From Sipunculus nudus (Eukaryota > Annelida > Sipuncula > Golfingiida > Sipunculidae): 64,000 bases of DNA. The notes beneath the pieces were generated by a model. That model was given only the letters and a program-made list of their open reading frames with translations. It did no database searches and was not told where the DNA came from. The stretch is taken from contig JAPPUL010000089.1 of NCBI GenBank assembly GCA_026874595.1, forward strand, positions 647,001-711,000. Direction: 5' to 3'. Shown here one piece after another: positions 8,958 to 17,540 of this stretch. Both the position numbers and the translations under genes were made by a program. Position 1 is the first letter of the stretch. Each line of letters starts with the position of its first letter.

Positions 8958-9283
8958 TTATTTAATATCATTTTAATCTGATTTCTTGCTATATACTTCT
9001 AGGCTTCTTTTTAACCCACTTATGAAAAGTATAAGCTAGTTAATTAAAAAAGAGAAGCAAGTATTATTTTTTTTATCCTTTTTTATCTTTATCTTTTTAT
9101 TCTCTTTTTATTCTCTTTTTATTCTCTTTTTATTCTCTTTCACAGCCTTATAGCATTTTATGTTTATCTGACCATTTTACAAACTATTTAACTTTTAATA
9201 TTATCTTCCGATGTTTAGTACAATACTTTATAATTGTACAATACTTTATAATTCTTTGTTTAACAACATAGGAATCTATTAAT
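8958..9283. other. Divergent intergenic region with tandem repeats
   Basis: No gene is seen in this 326-base gap between two divergent genes. It holds about four copies of a 12-bp unit (tattctcttttt) at 9096-9140 and an exact 18-bp duplication at 9218-9253 that contains two TATAAT boxes. It should hold the promoters of both neighbours. Confidence 0.8.
9218..9253 (+). promoter_or_regulatory. Duplicated 18-bp element with two TATAAT boxes
   Basis: The unit gtacaatactttataatt occurs twice in direct tandem, and each copy ends in a perfect TATAAT (9229-9234 and 9247-9252). They lie 32-55 bases upstream of the ATG at 9284. No good -35 box accompanies them, so promoter activity is inferred. Confidence 0.4.
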
Positions 9284-10273
9284 ATGAAAAAACTTATCTA
9301 TTCTATCTATCCTATTTATACCATACTCTTTTTTATACTATTTATTAGCCCAAACTTCTATACTAATATATTTGCTGATGGGGATACTACATATCATAAT
9401 CTAAAAACTGTTTTGTCTATTAAAAAAAGTAGCTTTAAACTTGGTGAGCCTATTTTAGTTCGATTTAAAATTATTAATAACACTTATAAGAATATTAATG
9501 TGTCTCTAAGTGAGAACCATTATCTAAACTTTAGCTTCTATATTAAGTCTTTGGACAACAAGACCATTAAAGAAAGAGATTTTTTCTACTTTCAGAAAAT
9601 AGATGCTCGGCAAAAGAAAAACCTTCCTACTAAAAACCTTACTCTTGCTTCTAATGAATTATTTGGCAAGGAGTTTGACCTTACTAAGTATTATAACCTA
9701 AATAAACCCGGATACTACCTTATAAGAGGATTCTTTAGAACTTTAGAACATTCTAATTTAGCAAAAACTCTAAAAACTCAAATAATTCAAATACAAATAA
9801 AAGAGTCTCCTGATACTACTAAACTACAGGTAGAAGAAGAGTTACAAGATTATAAAGAACGGCAGAAACTTAGAACTCCCTCCGATACCATTCACTTTAT
9901 ACTTAAAAACCGTATTGCCAAAAAGTGGACGCACTATTTTAGCTATATTCAACTTGAGGAGCTAATTAAACAGTATCCTAAATTCTTTAATCAATATAAT
10001 AGTATTAAATCATCCAATGTATTTCATAGACAAAGAGTTTTAGATGATTTTAAGGAGTATTTGAAGTATTATCTGTCTGAGATCGGATTTATAGGCATTA
10101 AAGACTTTATAATTTATAAAACTATTATAGAAAACCAAGCTAAGAAAGCTCGAGTTCTTGTCCGTATTGCTTATAAGAGCAATAATCTTACCTTCCATAA
10201 AGATTATACATTCTATCTTTTCCAAAAGAATAGACGTTGGTTTGTTTACTCTTGGAAAATTAATAATGTTTAA
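9284..10273 (+). CDS. Exported protein of unknown function with N-terminal Ig-like region
   Basis: This 329-residue protein has a signal peptide (residues 1-31, ending near FADG). A region follows that resembles beta-sandwich or CARDB-like domains (FKLGEPILVRFKIINNTYKNINVSL, about 50-75). The C-terminal half begins near RTPSDTIHFILKNRIAKKWTHYFSYIQLEEL and is rich in aromatic and basic residues. I cannot assign a function. The second-half pattern reminds me of conserved hypothetical proteins from spirochaetes, which a profile search would test. It stands alone on the + strand behind the duplicated promoter-like element. Confidence 0.65.
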   Translation: MKKLIYSIYPIYTILFFILFISPNFYTNIFADGDTTYHNLKTVLSIKKSSFKLGEPILVRFKIINNTYKNINVSLSENHYLNFSFYIKSLDNKTIKERDFFYFQKIDARQKKNLPTKNLTLASNELFGKEFDLTKYYNLNKPGYYLIRGFFRTLEHSNLAKTLKTQIIQIQIKESPDTTKLQVEEELQDYKERQKLRTPSDTIHFILKNRIAKKWTHYFSYIQLEELIKQYPKFFNQYNSIKSSNVFHRQRVLDDFKEYLKYYLSEIGFIGIKDFIIYKTIIENQAKKARVLVRIAYKSNNLTFHKDYTFYLFQKNRRWFVYSWKINNV

Positions 10274-10476
10274 AAATAATGTTAGATGTCATTATGAATG
10301 TTAGATGTCATTATGTGTATCATTTAATATCATTATAATTTAGTAGACATAATATCTATTATATTTATTATAAAAATCGCACAATCAAATAAAGTTGTAG
10401 TTTGATTATGACATATGACATATTTTTAGATTTTTTTTTTAAAATTTATGGAGATTAACTTAATTGCAAGTTATAA
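10274..10476. other. AT-rich intergenic stretch with a short duplication
   Basis: No gene is seen here. A direct repeat of about 16 bp (gttagatgtcattatg) occurs twice near 10280-10316. A run of ten T residues near 10432-10441 follows an ill-defined hairpin-poor sequence. Confidence 0.6.
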
Positions 10477-10596
10477 CAAGGAGGTAATAATGTTAAAGAT
10501 ACAAATGAAGCAGATGCAACTAGAGAAGCTATTCTTCTTAGCTGGCCTGGTAATATTTGGAACCTTGAAACGGGGAAATGGCCTACTCTTAAGTAA
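10477..10596 (+). pseudogene. Relic C-terminus of a repeat-type surface protein
   Basis: A 39-codon frame without a usable start ends with the pattern LLSWPGNIWNLETGKWPTLK. In large bacterial surface proteins with GLUG-type repeats, repeats end in a W...W.F/L..G..YP.LK pattern, which this matches. It looks like the tail of such a gene whose body is lost. An alternative is a 38-residue ORF in another frame (10490-10606) that starts with ATG behind a perfect AAGGAGG. I prefer the relic reading because of the motif, but the evidence is a single short match. Confidence 0.4.
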
Positions 10597-10699
10597 GTTA
10601 AGCTAAGTGACCTAGAATTTAGTTTAAAGTATTTTATTTTATTATAAAATATTATACAAACTTTTATTGCTATTTTTATTGCTAAAAGGACGTAATATT

Positions 10700-11587
10700 T
10701 TGTTTTACTTTATACTAAATTCTATTTTCCCAAACTTCTGTAAGCTATGTAACAATATCCTAACCAAAAACAATGTTGGTCTTTGTTCTAAATGTTTTAA
10801 GTCAATTCCAAGTATAAAGCAAAATGTACATTGTACTAAATGCTTTTCACCTTCCTTAAACCCCTTTGAACATTTTGATGAACCATATTCTGAATATTTT
10901 GTAAATCCTAAAGAAAAGATAAACTCAAAAGAAAAGAAGATAGATAAAAAGATAGACTCAGAAGAAAAGCTAGACTCAAAAGAAAAGCTAGACTCAAAAG
11001 AAAAGCTTACATATGACATTCAAAATGACAACAAAATATGCTTTCCTTGTAAAAATGAACTTATTGGAAAGCATTATTATGATAAAAATATATCCCTTTT
11101 TAACTATAATAAGCCTATTATAAAAGAGTTGATTCATGAGATAAAGTTCAAGAATAGAAAGGTTTATTCAAACTTATTTATAGATGACTCTGCAAGATTG
11201 CTCTCGCAAGAGCTTAAAAAGCATAATGATAAAATAATTACTATGCTACCTGTTCCGCTTTCAAGTCAGTCTAAAAAAGCACGTGGCTTTAATCAAGCTC
11301 ATATTTTGGCTAAAAAGATTGCCAAGAAGTGTAATATTAAGTATTCAGATGAAATATTGTTAAAGATTAAGAATAATAAACCCCAGTCAACATTAAAATT
11401 TAAAGAACGTATCGAAAACCCAAAAGGCTGTTATAAGGCAATATTAGAGCATGATGCTACTAAAACTAAGAGATTATTTTTGCTTATTGATGATGTCTTT
11501 TCAACTGGCAGTACTGTAAACGAGTGTGCTCGCATGCTTAAAATATCAAATAATATTACTATTATCTCCTTTACTATTGCAAGATAA
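10700..11587 (+). CDS. comF: ComF-family phosphoribosyltransferase-like protein
   Basis: ComF proteins serve DNA uptake and recombination in competent bacteria, with an unresolved biochemical role. The N-terminus has a zinc-ribbon (FCKLCNNIL...GLCSKCF). The C-terminal half is a PRTase fold with PVPLSSQSKKARGFNQAHIL and the PRPP loop FLLIDDVFSTGSTVNECA. A charged insert built from repeats of KEKLDS separates the two. The frame is open to a TTG at 10667, but a TTG at 10700 preceded by AAAAGGA (10685-10690) is a better start. It is followed by rsmE on the same strand. Confidence 0.82.
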   Translation: MFYFILNSIFPNFCKLCNNILTKNNVGLCSKCFKSIPSIKQNVHCTKCFSPSLNPFEHFDEPYSEYFVNPKEKINSKEKKIDKKIDSEEKLDSKEKLDSKEKLTYDIQNDNKICFPCKNELIGKHYYDKNISLFNYNKPIIKELIHEIKFKNRKVYSNLFIDDSARLLSQELKKHNDKIITMLPVPLSSQSKKARGFNQAHILAKKIAKKCNIKYSDEILLKIKNNKPQSTLKFKERIENPKGCYKAILEHDATKTKRLFLLIDDVFSTGSTVNECARMLKISNNITIISFTIAR

Positions 11588-11662
11588 TATTGCAAGGTAA
11601 AATGCAAGATAAAAACTAACTATTTTATTAACCAACTATATTAATTAATAAACTAATTATTT

Positions 11663-12388
11663 ATGCGCTGTATTTTTATAGAGAAGAATAATTTGTCAGT
11701 AAATGACACCTATAAAGAAGCTAACAAAGAACGTATTCATCATATAAAGAATGTGCTTAGATTTCGTATTGGAGAAAAACTAGAACTTAAAAACTCATCT
11801 AAAGCCTATCTTGCAAAACTAGTTGATAGCGCTAATAAAGAATTAATCTTTAAAATAGAAAGTATACGTGACATTAAAGTTCAACCTCTTAATATAAATG
11901 TATGTCAATCATTAATAAACGAAAAACACTTTATTTTTGCTATCAAAAAACTCACCGAACTTGGAGCATCCAAAATAATACCTTATAAAGCAAAATACTC
12001 ATCTAAAAGTTATAGCAATAAAGAAGCGTTTACAAAATTATCTCGATGGAATAAAATATGTCAAGAAACAGCACAGCAGTGTGGTAATGATAACTACCCT
12101 ACCCTAACCAATATTATAAGAAGTTTAGACGAGCTTAATCTAAATACACCAAATCGTCTCTTTGCAAATGAGAAGGAAAAAGAAATTACCCTAAAAAAGG
12201 CTCTAGATAATATTGATCCAACTAAGGAAATAATTGTTTTAGTTGGTCCTGAAGGGGGATTTACGGATTATGAGGCTAAAAGAGCTATGGATTTAGATTT
12301 TGTATCTGTAGCAATAAGTCACAATATCTTAAAAAGTGAAACTGCGGGTTCTGCTATAGTATGTAATTTATACTTTCATTTTGAATAG
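11663..12388 (+). CDS. rsmE: 16S rRNA m3U1498 methyltransferase RsmE
   Basis: RsmE methylates U1498 of 16S rRNA using SAM through a SPOUT trefoil knot. The sequence has an N-terminal PUA-like domain (MRCIFIEKN...HHIKNVLRFRIGE) and the knot motifs VGPEGGFTDYEA and NILKSETAGSAIV. The 241-residue length is normal. It follows comF with a gap of 75 bases and no visible terminator. Confidence 0.95.
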   Translation: MRCIFIEKNNLSVNDTYKEANKERIHHIKNVLRFRIGEKLELKNSSKAYLAKLVDSANKELIFKIESIRDIKVQPLNINVCQSLINEKHFIFAIKKLTELGASKIIPYKAKYSSKSYSNKEAFTKLSRWNKICQETAQQCGNDNYPTLTNIIRSLDELNLNTPNRLFANEKEKEITLKKALDNIDPTKEIIVLVGPEGGFTDYEAKRAMDLDFVSVAISHNILKSETAGSAIVCNLYFHFE

Positions 12389-12537
12389 ACAAGGTTTTAA
12401 TAATATAAGTTTAACTTATTATTTCTATATAATAGATTAACTAATATTATAGTTAGATTTAAGTATAATATTGCTCTTTGTGATTCGTTTGTAATGTATA
12501 TAGTTTTTCTATATAACTTTAATGAGATATTGCATAA

Positions 12538-12562
12538 AAACTATTTCACAGTCAAATAGTTT
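12538..12562. promoter_or_regulatory. Perfect 9-bp inverted repeat with 7-base loop
   Basis: AAACTATTT (12538-12546) is mirrored by AAATAGTTT (12554-12562). No U-run follows it, so an operator is as likely as an rsmE terminator. Confidence 0.4.
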
Positions 12563-12606
12563 AACTTGAGTAATCGTTATAATTTATTTTTATTATTTTT
12601 TTTAAA

Positions 12607-12639
12607 AGTATAAAAATATTTATACTAATTTAGTATACT
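12607..12639. promoter_or_regulatory. Cluster of AGTATA half-sites, possible operator
   Basis: AGTATAAA (12607-12614) pairs with TTTATACT (12619-12626), and a second palindrome AGTATACT sits at 12632-12639. Repeated half-sites about 100 bases upstream of the operon's first gene look like binding sites for a dimeric regulator. No regulator gene is adjacent. Confidence 0.35.
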
Positions 12640-12740
12640 TAAATAAACATAAGTATTACTTTTAGGAGGTTATATTATTATCTTAATTGGGTACAAAATT
12701 ATCTAACAAGTATAAAATTAAAGAGAAGAGGAATAATATT

Positions 12741-12956
12741 ATGTTGAGAAAATTATTAAATAGAAAGATATACGCCCTATCAGCTTTATTGTTTAGTATA
12801 TATGTTTTAAATATTATTGTAGGGAAAGTCTCAGTTGTTGTTAGAGAGAGCAATATTCCTATAGATTTAGAGGACTCAACAGCAGCCTTGATATTATTTA
12901 TATCTGTTATATTGTTTGTAACAGGTATTTTTAAATACGAAAAAATTAATCTTTAA
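12741..12956 (+). CDS. Small two-helix membrane protein leading the TRAP operon
   Basis: This 71-residue protein is not one I recognise. It has two hydrophobic helices (about 8-28 and 46-64) joined by a polar loop with the acidic stretch DLEDS. The ATG at 12741 is preceded by GAGGAA and is a better start than a TTG at 12687. It lies 24 bases upstream of dctP on the same strand, so it could be an accessory part of the transporter. This role is inferred from position only. Confidence 0.5.
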   Translation: MLRKLLNRKIYALSALLFSIYVLNIIVGKVSVVVRESNIPIDLEDSTAALILFISVILFVTGIFKYEKINL

Positions 12957-12980
12957 AGTATTAAAAAGGAGAAAAAAATA

Positions 12981-14180
12981 ATGGAGAGATTAAATACAGA
13001 AGATACGCTAGCTAAGAGAAGAGATTTCCTAAAGACTAGTGTAAAATATGGTATTACAACAGCATTGCTTGTAGCTGCGGGCAGCACAGCATGTACAGAG
13101 AGTAAGGGTCCGGTAAGCAAAGCTAAAAAGGAAGAAAAGGAAGAAAAAGAAGAAAAGGTAGCTAAAGCATCGCAAGAAGAAGAAATGAGGCAACAAAATG
13201 CTAAATATACAATGACAATAGCTACTGCATATATTATTGGTGCGACAAGAAGCTATCCAATAATGCAGTTAGACCTAAAAGAAAACATACAGAATTTAAC
13301 TAATGGCGAAGTGTACGTAAAGTTGGCTCCAGGTGGACAGTTAGGTGCAGGCGGGGCATTAGCTCAAAAAGTCCAATCAGGTACAATCCAAGTTGCACAA
13401 CATTCTATATCTAACTTCGCTCCTTTTGCACCGACAGTGGATTTAATCAATGTGCCTTATTGGTGCGGTACGAATCAAGAGTTTGTAAATCTTGTTACGT
13501 CAGACAGTTGGAAGAAGCACGTAGAGACAAAGGTAGAAACAAAGGGTTTTAAGCCACTTTTTTATGTTTGTATAGATCCAAGAGTTGTAGCTCTTAGAAA
13601 AGGTGTAAGTGGCCCTATTAAAACGCCTGATCAACTTAAAGGGATAAAGTTTAGAGTTCCAGGTTCAAAGATATTACAGCAGTTTTATAGATTGCTTGGT
13701 GCAAATCCAACTCCGGTCGCATGGGGTGAAACTCCATCAGCAATTAAACAAGGTGTTGCAGATGCACTAGATCCATCAGTTGAAGCATTAAATGTATTTG
13801 GCTTTAAAGAGATATTATCTCATGTGACGTTTAATAGAGCAGTGCCTGACTCACAAGTGTATTCCTGTAATCTTAAATGGTTAAAGTCACTGCCATCAAA
13901 AATTCAAGATGCTATTTTAGAAGCTGGGGAAATTACTTTTGCTCAAAATCTAGCTAAAGTGCCGGCAGCAAGAGCTTATGCAATGTCTGAGCTTGCTAAA
14001 AATGGTGTGCAATTTTATAGACCAACTAGTGCAGAAATGTCTCAATGGAAAAATAAAGCAGGTCATCAACTTTCTGTTTGGAATGATACGAAAAAAGAAT
14101 TAGCAGGGTCACTTGGAGCATTTGATGAACTTTTAAAAGCAGCAAATACAAAGAGCAAATACAATGTAAGCGATATATAA
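12981..14180 (+). CDS. dctP: TRAP transporter substrate-binding protein, DctP family (candidate DHPS binder)
   Basis: This is the extracytoplasmic solute receptor of a tripartite ATP-independent (TRAP) transporter. The 399-residue protein begins with a Tat-like motif KRRDFLK (residues 12-18). The hydrophobic stretch that follows ends in Cys38 (GSTAC), so it may be a Tat-exported lipoprotein with a relaxed lipobox. A charged Lys/Glu linker (about 46-70) follows, then the DctP fold with PGGQLG and KFRVPGSKI. The substrate is not readable from the protein. Linkage to the hpsN-like gene suggests 2,3-dihydroxypropanesulfonate, as for HpsKLM of Cupriavidus. Confidence 0.85.
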   Translation: MERLNTEDTLAKRRDFLKTSVKYGITTALLVAAGSTACTESKGPVSKAKKEEKEEKEEKVAKASQEEEMRQQNAKYTMTIATAYIIGATRSYPIMQLDLKENIQNLTNGEVYVKLAPGGQLGAGGALAQKVQSGTIQVAQHSISNFAPFAPTVDLINVPYWCGTNQEFVNLVTSDSWKKHVETKVETKGFKPLFYVCIDPRVVALRKGVSGPIKTPDQLKGIKFRVPGSKILQQFYRLLGANPTPVAWGETPSAIKQGVADALDPSVEALNVFGFKEILSHVTFNRAVPDSQVYSCNLKWLKSLPSKIQDAILEAGEITFAQNLAKVPAARAYAMSELAKNGVQFYRPTSAEMSQWKNKAGHQLSVWNDTKKELAGSLGAFDELLKAANTKSKYNVSDI

Positions 14181-14316
14181 GACAAAATTTATAAAACAAT
14201 GTTCTGGCTAGTCTTTTTGTAGGTTTGGAGAAAAGTAGAGTTGTTAACTTTTGATTAAAGATTAAAATAAAAACTTCTTAAAAGATTACATTAAGAACAT
14301 TCATAGGAAGGTAGTA

Positions 14317-14826
14317 ATGAATATTTTAAAAACAATTGATAAGAATTTAGAACAATGGATGTTGATTGTTTTTTATCTGATGATTTTTGTTACAATTTTA
14401 ATGGAGGTTATACAAAGGTTTGTTTTGAGCTTCTCTACTGCTTGGGGAGAGGAGATGGCTAGATATTGTTTTATTTATCTTATATGGATATCATCAGCTT
14501 TTTGTGTCAAGGAAAGAATACACTTGAAGATAGATTTTATCCTTGCATCCTTATCTGATAGAGGCAAGTCAATATTTTATCTTGGTGGAGAGATTATAAC
14601 CTTAATTGTTGTATCTTTATCCGTCTATTTATCTTTTGAGACAGTATTGCTTTCTATTGAGTATCATTCAGTTACTGATGGGCTTCGGATAGTTAAAGCT
14701 GTATTTCTGTTTGCAGTGCCTTTTGGGCTTTCAATAATGATATTCAGAGTAATACAAAATATGTTAAAAGATATAAAGAATATACGACTAAATCATCCTC
14801 CCTATGAAGGTAACCCTATTTTTTAG
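14317..14826 (+). CDS. dctQ: TRAP transporter small membrane subunit, DctQ family
   Basis: This 169-residue protein has four predicted membrane helices and the family pattern RFVLSFSTAWGEEMARYCFIY (about 28-48), typical of DctQ subunits. DctQ bridges the substrate receptor and the large DctM permease in the inner membrane. It stands between dctP and dctM, with a 136-base gap after dctP. A Shine-Dalgarno sequence (AGGAAGG) precedes the ATG. Confidence 0.88.
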   Translation: MNILKTIDKNLEQWMLIVFYLMIFVTILMEVIQRFVLSFSTAWGEEMARYCFIYLIWISSAFCVKERIHLKIDFILASLSDRGKSIFYLGGEIITLIVVSLSVYLSFETVLLSIEYHSVTDGLRIVKAVFLFAVPFGLSIMIFRVIQNMLKDIKNIRLNHPPYEGNPIF

Positions 14827-14876
14827 GAAGTCTTTTGCTAGGTACATTACACTAATAAGAGTTTCAGGAGTATCCG

Positions 14877-16178
14877 ATGTATGAGTTAACAAGTTCAGGG
14901 ATCCAATATGGATGGGAAATACTAGTTCCCTTAGTACTTGCGCTTCTTTTGATAGTATTAGCTGTTCGAATATGGGTAGCATTAGCAGTTAGTAGTTTTT
15001 TATTATTATTTTTGACTGATTCATTACCAATCGCTTTGATTGGAGAGGCATTGTTTGATGGCGTTGATTTCTTTGCGCTTATAGCAATCCCTCTATTTAT
15101 TTTAACGGGAGATGTTCTTGTTAGGACCGGCTTATCTAATAAACTATTAAATGTTGCTGAGGTTTTTTCAAGCGGTATTAGGAGTGGTTTTGGGACAACT
15201 ACGGTATTAGGCTGTGGTTTTTTTGCTGCAATTTCAGGTTCTGATGCGGCTGGTGCTGCTGCAATTGGTAGAATAACAATAGATAGATTAGTCGAACGAG
15301 GTTATCCAAAGGCATATGCTTGTGCACTTGTTGCCTCAGGAGCTTGTACAGGGATATTAATACCGCCTTCAATTGCATATATAATCGTAGGGTTAATATT
15401 AGGAATATCTTCAGCAACTTTATTTAAGGCAGCATTTATTCCCGGGATATTAATATTAGGTTCTATCTTAACTACTAATTTAATTATGAATAAGCTAAAT
15501 AAGTATGAGTCAGGACGAATACCATTTACCCTTAAAAGATTCTGGAGTGTATTAAATGATTCTAAATATGCACTTATAATACCTTTTATTATCCTAGGTG
15601 GTATTTATAGTGGAGTATTTACTCCAACAGAAGCAGGTGGGGTTGCAGCTGGTGTTGCAATGCTAGTAGGCTTTTTGCAAAAGACAATAACTATTTCAGA
15701 TATTCCAAAAATATTTATAGGCTCTGCAAAAGTAACGGGTATTATATTGCCTATAATAGCCTTTTCCTTGCCCTTAGCGCAGTCTTTTGCTATACTTCAG
15801 ATACCTCAAACGTTCGTAGAAATTATGACTTCTCTAACAGATAATCCCTATCTATTAACTGCTTTAATGATAATGATTTTCATGATAGCAGGTCTTTTTA
15901 TGGAAACAACGCCAAACATAGTTATACTCTCTCCAATATTATATCCTCTAGCTCAAGAGATAGGCTTACATCAAATACATTTTTGTATAATAATGATAAC
16001 TTCCCTTGGGGTTGGATTTATAACTCCACCTTTGGGCTTGAATCTGTTTGTTATATCAGGTATAACAAATACACCAATATTGAAAATAGCCTATAGAGCA
16101 ATACCGTTTGTACTTGGAATGCTTGCGATGGTATTAATAATTGCCTATATACCAAAGCTTTCTTTATGGTTAATGTAA
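14877..16178 (+). CDS. dctM: TRAP transporter large permease, DctM family
   Basis: This 433-residue polytopic protein (about 12 helices) is the sodium- or proton-coupled permease of the TRAP system. Family landmarks are AISGSDAAGAAAIG near residue 118, the GILIPPSIAYIIVG segment and the repeat-related GFITPPLGLNLFVIS near the C-terminus. dctP, dctQ, dctM and the hpsN-like gene all run on the + strand, and dctM ends 27 bases before hpsN. Co-transcription with the dehydrogenases indicates that the imported compound is what they oxidise. Confidence 0.93.
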   Translation: MYELTSSGIQYGWEILVPLVLALLLIVLAVRIWVALAVSSFLLLFLTDSLPIALIGEALFDGVDFFALIAIPLFILTGDVLVRTGLSNKLLNVAEVFSSGIRSGFGTTTVLGCGFFAAISGSDAAGAAAIGRITIDRLVERGYPKAYACALVASGACTGILIPPSIAYIIVGLILGISSATLFKAAFIPGILILGSILTTNLIMNKLNKYESGRIPFTLKRFWSVLNDSKYALIIPFIILGGIYSGVFTPTEAGGVAAGVAMLVGFLQKTITISDIPKIFIGSAKVTGIILPIIAFSLPLAQSFAILQIPQTFVEIMTSLTDNPYLLTALMIMIFMIAGLFMETTPNIVILSPILYPLAQEIGLHQIHFCIIMITSLGVGFITPPLGLNLFVISGITNTPILKIAYRAIPFVLGMLAMVLIIAYIPKLSLWLM

Positions 16179-16205
16179 AACCTTTATACTACGTAGGAGG
16201 TAGTT

Positions 16206-17501
16206 ATGATTAAGTATATTAAAAAAGCTTCTAAGACTGCACATACAGACGAGGGGAATATAAAAGATATTGTTGCTGGAATTTTAGAAAAGATTAGGTT
16301 AAATGGTGAGAAGGAAGTTTTAGAGCTTACAAAGGATTTTGACAAATATGAAGGAGATATTCTTATCCCTAAGTCTGTTATTAAAGAAGCAGGAAATAGC
16401 CTTTCTGAAAGTCTTAAATCAGATATTAAGTTCGCTTATCAGAATGTACATAAATTTGCCAAAGCACAACGAGATAGTTTGCTTGAATTTGAAACAGAAT
16501 TATCTAATGGATTGGTTGCAGGTCAGAAATTAATACCTGTAAACACGGCAGGCTGTTATATTCCGGGAGGAAGATATACGCATATAGCCTCTGTTATAAT
16601 GAGTATAACAACTGCAAAAGCTGCAGGAGTTAAGAATATAGTTGCAAGCTCGCCTGTAAAAGATGGAAAAAGTATTCCGGCCTCAGTCTTGTATGCTATG
16701 GATATGTGCGGGGCTGATTACATTTTGGCACTTGGAGGTGCACAATCTATTGCTGCTATGGCTTATGGTTTGTTTACTGGACATAAAGCTGATATTTTAG
16801 TAGGACCTGGGAATGCTTTTGTGGCTGAAGCGAAAAGAATGTTATATGGCGAGGTTGGGATTGACATGTTCGCGGGGCCATCGGAAATTGCAGTCATTGC
16901 TGATAGTAGTGCAGATATTGATCTTGTTGCCTATGATTTAGTTGGGCAGGCAGAACATGGACCTACATCACCAGCTTGGTTGTTTACAACAGATGAGAAG
17001 CTGGCTAATAGCGTAAATGATAAAGTTTTATATTTGATAGATAAACTTCCTGAGGTTGCAAAAGCTGCAGCAGGTGCTGCTTGGCGTGATTATGGAGAAA
17101 TCATTTTATGTGATACAAAAGAAGAGATTGTAAAAATTAGCGATGAGTATGCAAGCGAGCATCTAGAAGTTCATACTAATAATTTAAACTGGTATTTGGA
17201 TAACTTATCGAATTATGGTTCTTTATTTTTAGGAGAAGAGACAACAGTAGCCTTTGGTGATAAATGTTCTGGGCCGAATCATATTTTGCCGACGAAAGGT
17301 GCTGCTAAATATACAGGTGGTCTTTATGTGGGTAAATTCTTGAAAACAGTTACTTATCAGAAGATGAGTAAAGAGGCCAATAAATATTTGGCTCCGGTAG
17401 CGGCAAGGATATCTAGATTGGAAGGAATGGAAGCCCATGCAAAGACATCAGATGTAAGATTAAGTAAGTATTTTCCTAAGGATAAATTTGATTTAGGATA
17501 A
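16206..17501 (+). CDS. hpsN: Sulfopropanediol dehydrogenase HpsN-like (histidinol-dehydrogenase family)
   Basis: This 431-residue protein belongs to the HisD fold family but has the variant motifs AGCYIPGGRYTHIASVIM and QAEHGPTSPAWL. As I recall, these belong to HpsN, which oxidises (R)-DHPS at C3 to (R)-sulfolactate with NAD. A true histidinol dehydrogenase would be expected among his genes, and none is present here. It is flanked by a TRAP transporter and two more alcohol dehydrogenases, matching the hpsKLM/hpsNOP inventory known from DHPS degraders. The good AGGAGG at 16196-16201 fixes the start. A 16-bp tandem repeat overlaps its last codons. HisD or another diol oxidation remains possible. 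Confidence 0.8.
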   Translation: MIKYIKKASKTAHTDEGNIKDIVAGILEKIRLNGEKEVLELTKDFDKYEGDILIPKSVIKEAGNSLSESLKSDIKFAYQNVHKFAKAQRDSLLEFETELSNGLVAGQKLIPVNTAGCYIPGGRYTHIASVIMSITTAKAAGVKNIVASSPVKDGKSIPASVLYAMDMCGADYILALGGAQSIAAMAYGLFTGHKADILVGPGNAFVAEAKRMLYGEVGIDMFAGPSEIAVIADSSADIDLVAYDLVGQAEHGPTSPAWLFTTDEKLANSVNDKVLYLIDKLPEVAKAAAGAAWRDYGEIILCDTKEEIVKISDEYASEHLEVHTNNLNWYLDNLSNYGSLFLGEETTVAFGDKCSGPNHILPTKGAAKYTGGLYVGKFLKTVTYQKMSKEANKYLAPVAARISRLEGMEAHAKTSDVRLSKYFPKDKFDLG

Positions 17502-17527
17502 ATTTGATTTAGGATAAATTTGATTTA
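17480..17527 (+). repeat. Three tandem copies of a 16-bp unit over the hpsN stop
   Basis: The unit ggataaatttgattta occurs three times without a gap. The first copy codes for the last residues of the HpsN-like protein. The other two are non-coding duplicates in the spacer to the SDR gene, and the last runs directly into that gene's GGAG ribosome-binding site. Confidence 0.95.
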
Positions 17528-17540
17528 GGAGTGTAGTTTT

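Larger units (their letters stand above)
12389..12740. other. Leader region of the candidate DHPS operon
   Basis: No gene is supported in this 352-base gap. It holds several inverted repeats (12538-12562, 12607-12626 and 12632-12639). There is also an isolated Shine-Dalgarno-like AGGAGG (12664-12669) with no ATG, GTG or TTG at normal spacing. The region is the likely regulatory zone for the transport and dehydrogenase genes downstream. Confidence 0.6.

Noticed and set aside
16206-17501. Histidine biosynthesis hisD
   Set aside because: The protein is in the HisD family, but the variant motifs and the transporter-dehydrogenase context favour the HpsN-type enzyme. No other his genes are nearby.
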